Shown one piece after another: positions 47,321 through 58,890 of a stretch of 64,000 bases of DNA. This DNA is from Amblyomma americanum (Eukaryota > Arthropoda > Arachnida > Ixodida > Ixodidae). The translations under genes were made by a program, and so were the position numbers. Under the pieces are notes generated by a model that was given only the letters and a program-made list of their open reading frames with translations, was not told where the DNA came from and did not search any database. How positions within the stretch are numbered: the stretch's first letter is position 1; every line of letters begins with the position of its first letter. The stretch lies in contig NC_135504.1 in NCBI RefSeq assembly GCF_052857255.1, positions 143,122,121 to 143,186,120 on the forward strand. The letters are read 5' to 3'.

Positions 47321-49590
47321 CGCGAATCTTGCTAGTTTCGATCTAAAACGACGTATCCCGTTGTTTTGAGCCGAAATACAAGTTTTCGCGCAGTTCTGAG
47401 AGAAAAAGTTTACACCTTTCTCTCGTCTACTCTTCGACGACTCGTAAAATCGATGCTCATGAATTTTGCTAGTTTCGATCTAGAACGATGTATCCCGTTG
47501 TTTTGAGCCGGAATACAAGTTTTCGCGCAGTTCTGAGAGAAAAAGTTTACACCTTTCTCTCGTCTAGTCTTCGGCGACTCGTAAAATCGATGCTCATGAA
47601 TTTTGCTAGTTTCGATCTAAAACGATATATCCCGTTGTATTGAGCCGGAATACAAGTTTTCGCGCAGATCGGAGAGAAAAAGTTTACACCTTTCTCTCGT
47701 CTACTCCTCGACGACTTGTAAAATCGATGCTCGTGAATCATGCTAGTTTCGATCTAAACGATGTATCCCGTTGTTTTGAGCCGGAATACAAGTTTTCGCG
47801 CAGTTCTGAAAAAAAAAAGTTTACACCTTTCTCTCGTGTTCTCTTCGACGACTTGTGAAATCGATGCTCGTGAATCTTGCTAGATTCGATCTAAAACGAT
47901 GTATCCCGTTGTTTTGAGCCGGAATACAAGTTTTCGCGCAGTTCTGAGAGAAAAAGTTTACACATTTCTCTCGTCTACTCTTCGACGACTTGTTATATCG
48001 ATGCTCGTGAATCTTGCTAGTTTCGATCTAAAACGATGTAACCCGTTGTTTTGAGCCGGAATACAAGTTTTCGCGCAGTTCTGAGAGAAAAAGTTTACAC
48101 TTTTCTCTCGTCTACTCTTCGAAGACTTGTGAAACCGACGCTCGTGAATCTTGCTAGATTCGATCTAAAACGATGTATCCCGTTGTTTTGAGCCGGAATA
48201 CAAGTTTTCGCGGAGTTCTGAGAGGAAAATTTGACACCTTTCTCTCGTCTACCCTTCGAAGACTTGTAAAATCGATGCTCGTGAATCTTGCTAGTTACGA
48301 TCTAAAACGATGTATCCCGTTGTTTTCAGCCAGAATACAAGTATTCGCGCAGTTCTGAGAGAAAAAGTTTACACCTTTCTCTCGTGTACTCTTCGACGAC
48401 GTGTAAAATCGATGCTCGTGAATCTTGCTAGTTTCGATCTAAAACAATGTATCCCGTTGTTTTGAGCCAGAATACAAGTTTTCGTGCAGTTCTGAGAGAA
48501 AAAGTTTACACCTTTCTCTCGTCTACTCTTCGACGACTTGTAAAATCGATGCTCGTGAATCTTGCTAGTTTCGATCTAAAACAATGTATCCCGTTGTTTT
48601 GAGCCGGAATACAAGTTTTCGCGGAGTTCTGAGAGAGAAAGTTTACAACTTTCTCTCGTCTACTCTTCGAGGACTTGTAAAATCGATTCTCGTGAATCTT
48701 GCCAGTTTCGATCTAAAACGATGTATCCCGTCGTTTTGAGCCGGAATACAAGTTTTCGCGCAGTTCTGAGAGAAAAAGTTTACATCTTTCTCTCGTCTAC
48801 TATTCGACGACTTGTAAAATCGATGCTCGTGAATCTTGCCAGTTTCAACCTAAAACAATGTAACCTTTTGTTTTGAGCCGGAATACAAGTTTTCGCGCCG
48901 TTCTGAGAGAAAAAGTTCGCACCTTTCTCTCGTCTACTCTTCGAAGACTCGTAAAATCGATGCTCATGAATTTTGCTAGTTTCGATCTAAAACGATGTAT
49001 CCCGTTGTTTTGAGCCGGAATACAAGTTTTCGCGCAGTTCTGAGAGAAAAAGTTTACACCTTTCTCTCGTCTAGTCTTCGGCGACTCGTAAAATCGATGC
49101 TCATGAATTTTGCTAGTTTCGATCTAAAACGATATATCCCGTTGTATTGAGCCGGAATACAACTTTTCGCGCAGATCGGAGAGAAAAAGTTTACACCTTT
49201 CTCTCGTCTACTCCTCGACGACTTGTAAAATCGATGCTCGTGAATCATGCTAGTTTCGATCTAAACGATGTATCCCGTTGTTTTGAGCCGGAATACAAGT
49301 TTTCGCGCAGTTCTGAAAAAAAAGTTTACACCTTTCTCTCGTGTTCTCTTCGACGACTTGTGAAATCGATGCTCGTGAATCTTGCTAGATTCAATCTAAA
49401 ACGATGTATCCCGTTGTTTTGAGCCGGAATACAAATTTTCGCGCAGTTCTGAGAGAAAAAGCTTACACATTTCTCTCGTCTACTCTTCGACGACTTGTAA
49501 TATCGATGCTCGTGAATCTTGCTAGTTTCGATCTAAAACGATGTAACCCGTTGTTTTGAGCCGGAATACAACTTTTCGCGCAGTTCTGAG
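47321..49590. repeat. Transition array, mixed subtypes
   Basis: About 16-17 monomers including the marker trio near 47.46-47.87 kb (ten-base A-run) and again near 48.95-49.37 kb. Near 48.13 kb a monomer has gaaaccgacgctcg, which destroys ATCGAT. The same rare form returns near 51.27 and 55.37 kb, linking this region to the right-hand block. Only satellite is present. Confidence 0.78.
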
Positions 49591-52500
49591 AGAAAAAATT
49601 TACACCTTTCTCTCGTCTACTCTTCGACAAGTTGTAAAATCGATGCTCGTGAATCTTGCTAGTTTCAATCTAAAACGACGTATCCCGTTGTTTTGAGCCG
49701 GAATACAAGTTTTCGCGAAGTTCTGACAGAAAAATTTACACCTTTCTCTCGTCTACTCTTCAAAGACTTGTATAATCGATGCTCGTGAACCTTGCTGGTT
49801 TCGATCTAAAACGATGTATCCCGTTGTTTTGAGCCAGAAAACAAGTTTTCGCGCAGTTCTGAGAGAAAAAGTTTACACATTTCTCTCGTCTACTCTTCCA
49901 CGACTTGTAATAATGATGCTCGTGAATCTTGCTACTTTCGATCTAAAACGATGTAACCCGTTGTTTTGAGCCGGAATACAAGTTTTCGCGCAGTTCTGAG
50001 AGAAAAAGTTTACACCTTTCTCTCGTCTACTCTTCGACGACTTGTAAAATCGATGCTCGCGAATCTTGCTAGTTTCAATCTAAAACGACGTATCCCGTTG
50101 TTTTGAGCCGAAATACAAGTTTTCGCGCAGTTCTGAGAGAAAAAGTTTACACCTTTCTCTCGTCTACTCTTCGACGACTCGTAAAATCGATGCTCATGAA
50201 TTTTGCTAGTTTCGATCTAAAACGGTGTATCCCGTTGTTTTGAGCCGGAATACAAGTTTTCGCGCAGTTCTGAGAGAAAAAGTTTACACCTTTCTCTCGT
50301 CTAGTCTTCGGGGACTCGTAAAATCGATGCTCATGAATTTTGCTAGTTTCGATCTAAAACGATATATCCCGTTGTATTGAGCCGGAATACAAGTTTTCGC
50401 GCAGATGGAGAGAAAAAGTTTACACCTTTCTCTCGTCTACTCCTCGACGACTTGTAAAATCGATGCTCGTGAATCATGCTAGTTTCGATCTAAACGATGT
50501 ATCCCGTTGTTTTGAGCCGGAATACAAGTTTTCGCGCAGTTCTGAAAAAAAAAGTTTACACCTTTCGTGTTCTCTTCGACGACTTGTGAAATCGATGCTC
50601 GTGAATCTTGCTAGATTCGATCTAAAACGATGTATCCCGTTGTTTTGAGCCGGAATACAAGTTTTCGCGCAGTTCTGAGAGAAAAAGTTTACACCTTTCT
50701 CTCGTCTACTCTCCGACAACTTGTAAAATCGATGCTCGTGAATCTTGCTAGTTTCCATCTAAAACGACGTATCCCGTTGTTTTTAGCCGGAATACAAGTT
50801 TTCGCGAAGTTCTGAGAGAAAAATTTACACCTTTCTCTCGTCTACTCTTCGAAGACTTGTAAAATCGATGCTCGTGAATCTTGCGACTTTCGACCTAAAA
50901 CGATGTATCCCGTTGTTTTGAGCCGGAATACAAGTTTTCGCGCAGTTCTGAGAGAAAATGTTTACACCTTTCTCTCGTGTACTCTTCGACGACTTGTAAT
51001 ATCGATGCTCGTGGATCTTGCTAGTTTCAATCTAAAACGATGTATCCCGTTGTTTTGAGCCAGAAAACAAGTTTTCGCGCAGTTCTGAGAGAAAAAGTTT
51101 ACACATTTCTCTCGTCTACTCTTCCACGACTTGTAATAATGATGCTCGTGAATCTTGCTACTTTCGATCTAAAACGATGTAACCCGTTGTTTTGAGCCGG
51201 AATACATGTATTCGCGCGGTTCTGAGAGAAAAAGTTTACACTTTTCTCTCGTCTACTCTTCGAAGACTTGTGAAACCGACGCTCGTGAATCTTGCTAGAT
51301 TCAATCTAAAACGATGTATCCCGTTGTTTTGAGCCAGAAAACAACTTTTCGCGCAGTTCTGAGAGAAAAAGTTTAGACATTTCTCTCGTCTACTCTTCCA
51401 CGACTTGTAATAATGATGCTCGTGAATCTTGCTACTTTCGATCTAAAACGATGTAACCCGTTGTTTTGAGCCGGAATACAAGTTTTTGCGCAGTTCTGAG
51501 AGAAAAAGTTTACACCTTTCTCTCGTCTATAAACGACGACTTGTAAAATCGATGCTCGTGAATCTTGCTAGTTTCGACCTAAAACGATGTATCCCGTTGT
51601 TTTGAGCCGGAATACAAGTTTTCGCGCAGTTCTGAGAGAAAAAGTTTACACCTTTCCCTCGTGTACTCTTCGACGACTTGTAAAATCAATGCTCGTGAAT
51701 CTTGCTAGTTTCGATCTAAAACGATTAATCCCGTTGTTTTAAGCCGGAATACAAGTTTTCGCGAGGTTCTGAGAGAAAAAGTTTACACCTTTCTCTCGTC
51801 AACTCTTCGACGACTTGTAAAATCGATGCTCGTGAATCTTGCTAGTTTCGATCTAAAACTATGTAACCTGTTGTTTTGAGCCGGAATACAAGTTTTCGCG
51901 CAGTTCTGAGAGAAAAAGTTTACACCTTTCTCTCGTCTACTCTTCGACGACTTGTAAAATCGATGCTCGCGAATCTTGCTAGTTTCAATCTAAAACGACG
52001 TATCCCGTTGTTTTGAGCCGAAATACAAGTTTTCGCGCAGTTCTGAGAGAAAAAGTTTACACCTTTCTCTGGTCTACTCTTCGACGACTCGTAAAATTGA
52101 TGCTCATGAATTTTGCTAGTTTCGATCTAAAACGATGTATACCGTTGTTTTGAGCCGGAATACAAGTTTTCGCGCAGATCGGAGAGAAAAAATTTACACC
52201 TTTCTCTCGTCTACTCCTCGACGACTTGTAAAATCGATGCTCGTGAATCATGCTAGTTTCGATCTAAACGATGTATCCCGTTGTTTTAAGCCGGAATACA
52301 AGTTTTCGCGCAGTTCTGAAAAAAAAAGTTTACACCTTTCGTGTTCTCTTTGACGACTTGTGAAATCGATGCTCGTGAATCTTGCTAGATTCGATCTAAA
52401 ACGATATATCCCGTTGTTTTGAGCCGGAATACAAGTTTTCGCGCAGTTCTGAGAGAAAAAGTTTACACATTTCTCTCGTGTACTCTTCGACGACTTGTAA

Positions 52501-53684
52501 TATCGATGCTCGTGAATCTTGCTAGTTTCGATCTAAAACGATGTAACCCGTTGTTTTGAGCCGGAATACAAGTTTTCGCGCAGTTCTGAGAGAAAAAGTT
52601 TACACCTTTCTCTCGTCTACTCTTCGACAACTTGTAAAATCGATGCTCGTGAATCTTGCTAGTTTCAATCTAAAACGACGTATCCCGTTGTTTTTAGCCG
52701 GAATACAAGTTTTCGCGAAGTTCTGAGAGAAAAATTTACACCTTTCTCTCGTCTACTCTTCGAAGACTTGTAAAATCGATGCTCGGGAATCTTGCGACTT
52801 TCGACCTAAAACGATGTATCCCGTTGTTTTGAGCCGGAATACAAGTTTTCGCGCAGTTCTGAGAGAAAAAGTTTACACCTTTCTCTCGTGTACTCTTCGA
52901 CGACTTGTAATATCGATGCTCGTGGATCTTGCTAGTTTCAATCTAAAACGATGTATCCCGTTGTTTTGAGCCGGAATACAAGTTTTCGCGCAGTTCTGAG
53001 ATAAAAAGTTTACACCTTTCTCTCGTCTAGTCTTCGACGACTTGTAAAATCGATGCTCGTGGACCTTGCTGGTTTCGATCTAAAACGATGTATCCCGTTG
53101 TTTTGAGCCGGAATACAAGTTTTTGCGCAGTTCTGAGAGAAAATTTTACACCTTTCTCTCGTCTACTCTTCGAAGACTTGTGAAATCGATGCTCGTGAAT
53201 CTTGCTAGATTCGACCTAAAACGATGTATCCCGTTGTTTTGAGCCGGAATACAAGTTTTCGCGCAGTTCTGAGAGAAAAAGTTTACACCTTTCCCTCGTG
53301 TACTCTTCGACGACTTGTAAAATCAATGCTCGTGAATCTTGCTAGTTTCGATCTAAAACGATTAATCCCGTTGTTTTGAGCCGGAATACAAGTTTTCGCG
53401 AGGTTCTGAGAGAAAAAGTTTACACTTTTCTCTCGTCAACTCTTCGACGACTTGTAAAATCGATGCTCGTGAATCTTGCTAGTTTCGATCTAAAACTATG
53501 TAACCTGTTGTTTTGAGCCGGAATACAAGTTTTCGCGCAGTTCTGAGAGAAAAAGTTTACACCTTTCTCTCGTCTACTCTTCGACGACTTGTAAAATCGA
53601 TGCTCGCGAATCTTGCTAGTTTCAATCTAAAACGACGTATCCCGTTGTTTTGAGCCGAAATACAAGTTTTCGCGCAGTTCTGAG
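49591..53684. repeat. 4094-bp tandem duplication, first unit (30 monomers)
   Basis: This unit is repeated from 53685 with an offset of 4094 bp. Shared private variants are gacaagttg (near 49.63 and 53.72 kb), cagatggagag with a 2-bp deletion (near 50.40 and 54.50 kb), tttcgtgttctc with a 4-bp deletion (near 50.57 and 54.66 kb), ctataaacgacg (near 51.53 and 55.62 kb) and ctctggtctac (near 52.07 and 56.16 kb). It contains a 12-monomer internal repeat. Confidence 0.87.
51600..53280. repeat. 12-monomer repeat (about 1637 bp) inside the 4094-bp unit
   Basis: The markers ctttccctcg and aaaatcaatgctcg near 51.66 kb return near 53.29 kb, and again near 55.75 and 57.39 kb, with internal offsets of about 1636 bp. 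The gattaatcccg monomer follows each of them. Unit 1 reads gttttaagcc after it and unit 2 gttttgagcc. In the first 4094-bp copy the second 12-mer is cut off at 53.68 kb, so the 12-mer is older than the 4094-bp duplication. Confidence 0.8.
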
Positions 53685-56600
53685 AGAAAAAATTTACACC
53701 TTTCTCTCGTCTACTCTTCGACAAGTTGTAAAATCGATGCTCGTGAATCTTGCTAGTTTCAATCTAAAACGACGTATCCCGTTGTTTTGAGCCGGAATAC
53801 AAGTTTTCGCGAAGTTCTGACAGAAAAATTTACACCTTTCTCTCGTCTACTCTTCAAAGACTTGTATAATCGATGCTCGTGAACCTTGCTGGTTTCGATC
53901 TAAAACGATGTATCCCGTTGTTTTGAGCCAGAAAACAAGTTTTCGCGCAGTTCTGAGAGAAAAAGTTTACACATTTCTCTCGTCTACTCTTCCACGACTT
54001 GTAATAATGATGCTCGTGAATCTTGCTACTTTCGATCTAAAACGATGTAACCCGTTGTTTTGAGCCGGAATACAAGTTTTCGCGCAGTTCTGAGAGAAAA
54101 AGTTTACACCTTTCTCTCGTCTACTCTTCGACGACTTGTAAAATCGATGCTCGCGAATCTTGCTAGTTTCAATCTAAAACGACGTATCCCGTTGTTTTGA
54201 GCCGAAATACAAGTTTTCGCGCAGTTCTGAGAGAAAAAGTTTACACCTTTCTCTCGTCTACTCTTCGACGACTCGTAAAATCGATGCTCATGAATTTTGC
54301 TAGTTTCGATCTAAAACGGTGTATCCCGTTGTTTTGAGCCGGAATACAAGTTTTCGCGCAGTTCTGAGAGAAAAAGTTTACACCTTTCTCTCGTCTAGTC
54401 TTCGGGGACTCGTAAAATCGATGCTCATGAATTTTGCTAGTTTCGATCTAAAACGATATATCCCGTTGTATTGAGCCGGAATACAAGTTTTCGCGCAGAT
54501 GGAGAGAAAAAGTTTACACCTTTCTCTCGTCTACTCCTCGACGACTTGTAAAATCGATGCTCGTGAATCATGCTAGTTTCGATCTAAACGATGTATCCCG
54601 TTGTTTTGAGCCGGAATACAAGTTTTCGCGCAGTTCTGAAAAAAAAAGTTTATACCTTTCGTGTTCTCTTCGACGACTTGTGAAATCGATGCTCGTGAAT
54701 CTTGCTAGATTCGATCTAAAACGATGTATCCCGTTGTTTTGAGCCGGAATACAAGTTTTCGCGCAGTTCTGAGAGAAAAAGTTTACACCTTTCTCTCGTC
54801 TACTCTAAGACAACTTGTAAAATCGATGCTCGTGAATCTTGCTAGTTTCCATCTAAAACGACGTATCCCGTTGTTTTTAGCCGGAATACAAGTTTTCGCG
54901 AAGTTCTGAGAGAAAAATTTACACCTTTCTCTCGTCTACTCTTCGAAGACTTGTAAAATCGATGCTCGTGAATCTTGCGACTTTCGACCTAAAACGATGT
55001 ATCCCGTTGTTTTGAGCCGGAATACAAGTTTTCGCGCAGTTCTGAGAGAAAAAGTTTACACCTTTCTCTCGTGTACTCTTCGACGACTTGTAATATCGAT
55101 GCTCGTGGATCTTGCTAGTTTCAATCTAAAACGATGTATCCCGTTGTTTTGAGCCAGAAAACAAGTTTTCGCGCAGTTCTGAGAGAAAAAGTTTACACAT
55201 TTCTCTCGTCTACTCTTCCACGACTTGTAATAATGATGCTCGTGAATCTTGCTACTTTCGATCTAAAACGATGTAACCCGTTGTTTTGAGCCGGAATACG
55301 AGTATTCGCGCGGTTCTGAGAGAAAAAGTTTACACTTTTCTCTCGTCTACTCTTCGAAGACTTGTGAAACCGACGCTCGTGAATCTTGCTAGATTCAATC
55401 TAAAACGATGTATCCCGTTGTTTTGAGCCAGAAAACAACTTTTCGCGCAGTTCTGAGAGAAAAAGTTTACACATTTCTCTCGTCTACTCTTCCACGACTT
55501 GTAATAATGATGCTCGTGAATCTTGCTACTTTCGATCTAAAACGATGTAACCCGTTGTTTTGAGCCGGAATACAAGTTTTTGCGCAGTTCTGAGAGAAAA
55601 AGTTTACACCTTTCTCTCGTCTATAAACGACGACTTGTAAAATCGATGCTCGTGAATCTTGCTAGTTTCGACCTAAAACGATGTATCCCGTTGTTTTGAG
55701 CCGGAATACAAGTTTTCGCGCAGTTCTGAGAGAAAAACTTTACACCTTTCCCTCGTGTACTCTTCGACGACTTGTAAAATCAATGCTCGTGAATCTTGCT
55801 AGTTTCGATCTAAAACGATTAATCCCGTTGTTTTAAGCCGGAATACAAGTTTTCGCGAGGTTCTGAGAGAAAAAGTTTACACCTTTCTCTCGTCAACTCT
55901 TCGACGACTTGTAAAATCGATGCTCGTGAATCTTGCTAGTTTCGATCTAAAACTATGTAACCTGTTGTTTTGAGCCGGAATACAAGTTTTCGCGCAGTTC
56001 TGAGAGAAAAAGTTTACACCTTTCTCTCGTCTACTCTTCGACGACTTGTAAAATCGATGCTCGCGAATCTTGCTAGTTTCAATCTAAAACGACGTATCCC
56101 GTTGTTTTGAGCCGAAATACAAGTTTTCGCGCAGTTCTGAGAGAAAAAGTTTACACCTTTCTCTGGTCTACTCTTCGACGACTCGTAAAATTGATGCTCA
56201 TGAATTTTGCTAGTTTCGATCTAAAACGATGTATACCGTTGTTTTGAGCCGGAATACAAGTTTTCGCGCAGATCGGAGAGAAAAAATTTACACCTTTCTC
56301 TCGTCTACTCCTCGACGACTTGTAAAATCGATGCTCGTGAATCATGCTAGTTTCGATCTAAACGATGTATCCCGTTGTTTTGAGCCGGAATACAAGTTTT
56401 CGCGCAGTTCTGAAAAAAAAAGTTTACACCTTTCGTGTTCTCTTCGACGACTTGTGAAATTGATGCTCGTGAATCTTGCTAGATTCGATCTAAAACGATA
56501 TATCCCGTTGTTTTGAGCCGGAATACAAGTTTTCGCGCAGTTCTGAGAGAAAAAGTTTACACATTTCTCTCGTGTACTCTTCGACGACTTGTAATATCGA

Positions 56601-57745
56601 TGCTCGTGAATCTTGCTAGTTTCGATCTAAAACGATGTAACCCGTTGTTTTGAGCCGGAATACAAGTTTTCGCGCAGTTCTGTGAGAAAAAGTTTACACC
56701 TTTCTCTCGTCTACTCTTCGACAACTTGTAAAATCGATGCTCGTGAATCTTGCTAGTTTCAATCTAAAACGACGTATCCCGTTGTTTTTAGCCGGAATAC
56801 AAGTTTTCGCGAAGTTCTGAGAGAAAAATTTACACCTTTCTCTCGTCTACTCTTCGAAGACTTGTAAAATCGATGCTCGGGTATCTTGCGACTTTCGACC
56901 TAAAACGATGTATCCCGTTGTTTTGAGCCGGAATACAAGTTTTCGCGCAGTTCTGAGAGAAAAAGTTTACACCTTTCTCTCGTGTACTCTTCGACGACTT
57001 GTAATATCGATGCTCGTGGATCTTGCTAGTTTCAATCTAAAACGATGTATCCCGTTGTTTTGAGCCGGAATACAAGTTTTCGCGCAGTTCTGAGATAAAA
57101 AGTTTACACCTTTCTCTCGTCTAGTCTTCGACGACTTGTAAAATCGATGCTCGTGAACCTTGCTGGTTTCGATCTAAAACGATGTATCCCGTTGTTTTGA
57201 GCCGGAATACTAGTTTTTGCGCAGTTCTGAGAGAAAATTTTACACCTTTCTCTCGTCTACTCTTCGAAGACTTGTGAAATCGATGCTCGTGAATCTTGCT
57301 AGATTCGACCTAAAACGATGTATCCCGTTGTTTTGAGCCGGAATACAAGTTTTCGCGCAGTTCTGAGAGAAAAAGTTTACACCTTTCCCTCGTGTACTCT
57401 TCGACGACTTGTAAAATCAATGCTCGTGAATCTTGCTAGTTTCGATCTAAAACGATTAATCCCGTTGTTTTGAGCCGGAATACAAGTTTTCGCGAGGTTC
57501 TGAGAGAAAAAGTTTACACCTTTTTCTCGTCAACTCTTCAACGACTTGTAAAATCGATGCTCGTGAATCTTGCTAGTTTCGATCTAAAACTATGTAACCT
57601 GTTGTTTTGAGCCGGAATACAAGTTTTCGCGCAGTTCTGAGAGAAAAAGTTTACACCTTTCTCTCGTCTACTCTTCGACGACTTGTAAAATCGATGCTCG
57701 CGAATCTTGCTAGTTTCAATCTAAAACGACGTATCCCGTTGTTTT
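53685..57745. repeat. 4094-bp tandem duplication, second unit
   Basis: The junction is chimeric: a gccgaaatacaag monomer passes into gagagaaaaaatttacacc and gacaagttg near 53.66-53.69 kb, whereas the first unit starts from ggaatacaactttt. Differences from the first unit include ctctaagacaac against ctctccgacaac (near 54.80 and 50.71 kb), gtttatacc near 54.65 kb, aatacgagtattc near 55.31 kb and ctgtgagaaa near 56.68 kb. It is therefore somewhat older than the 5607-bp duplication. The right limit is uncertain by about 100 bp. Confidence 0.83.
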
Positions 57746-58345
57746 GAGCCGGAATACAAGTTTTCGCGCAGTTCTGAGAGAAAAAGTTTACACCTTTCTC
57801 TGGTCTACTCTTCGACGACTCGTAAAATTGATGCTCATGAATTTTGCTAGTTTCGATCTAAAACGATGTATACCGTTGTTTTGAGCCGGAATACAAGTTT
57901 TCGCGCAGATCGGAGAGAAAAAGTTTACACCTTTCTCTCGTCTACTCCTCGACGACTTGTAAAATCGATGCTCGTGAATCATGCTAGTTTCGATCTAAAC
58001 GATGTATCCCGTTGTTTTGAGCCGGAATACAAGTTTTCGCGCAGTTCTGAAAAAAAAAGTTTACACCTTTCGTGTTCTCTTCGACGACTTGTGAAATCGA
58101 TGCTCGTGAATCTTGCTAGATTCGATCTAAAACGATATATCCCGTTGTTTTGAGCCGGAATACAAGTTTTCGCGCAGTTCTGAGAGAAAAAGTTTACACA
58201 TTTCTCTCGTCTACTCTTCGACGACTTGTAATATCGATGCTCGTGAATCTTGCTAGTTTCGATCTAAAACGATGTAACCCGTTGTTTTGAGCCGGAATAC
58301 AAGTTTTCGCGCAGTTCTGAGAGAAAAAGTTTACACCTTTCTCTC

Positions 58346-58890
58346 GTGTACTCTTCGACGACTTGTAATATCGATGCTCGTGGATCTTGCTAGTTTCAAT
58401 CTAAAACGATGTATCCCGTTGTTTTGAGCCGGAATACAAGTTTTCGCGCAGTTCTGAGATAAAAAGTTTACACCTTTCTCTCGTCTACTCTTCGAAGACT
58501 TGTAAAATCGATGCTCGGGAATCTTGCGACTTTCGACCTAAAACGATGTATCCCGTTGTTTTGAGCCGGAATACAAGTTTTCGCGCAGTTCTGAGAGAAA
58601 AAGTTTACACCTTTCTCTCGTGTACTCTTCGACGACTTGTAATATCGATGCTCGTGGATCTTGCTAGTTTCAATCTAAAACGATGTATCCCGTTGTTTTG
58701 AGCCGGAATACAAGTTTTCGCGCAGTTCTGAGATAAAAAGTTTACACCTTTCTCTCGTCTAGTCTTCGACGACTTGTAAAATCGATGCTCGTGAACCTTG
58801 CTGGTTTCGATCTAAAACGATGTATCCCGTTGTTTTGAGCCGGAATACAAGTTTTTGCGCAGTTCTGAGAGAAAATTTTACACCTTTCTC
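58346..58890. repeat. Dimer-scale duplication (about 273 bp)
   Basis: The pair tggatcttgc with gagataaaaag, preceded by gtgtactc and cttgtaatatcg, occurs from about 58346 and again from about 58619. In other regions it occurs once in this context. The intervening monomer carries gctcgggaatcttgcgac, which identifies the donor as the neighbouring gcgactttcgacc pair. Confidence 0.72.
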
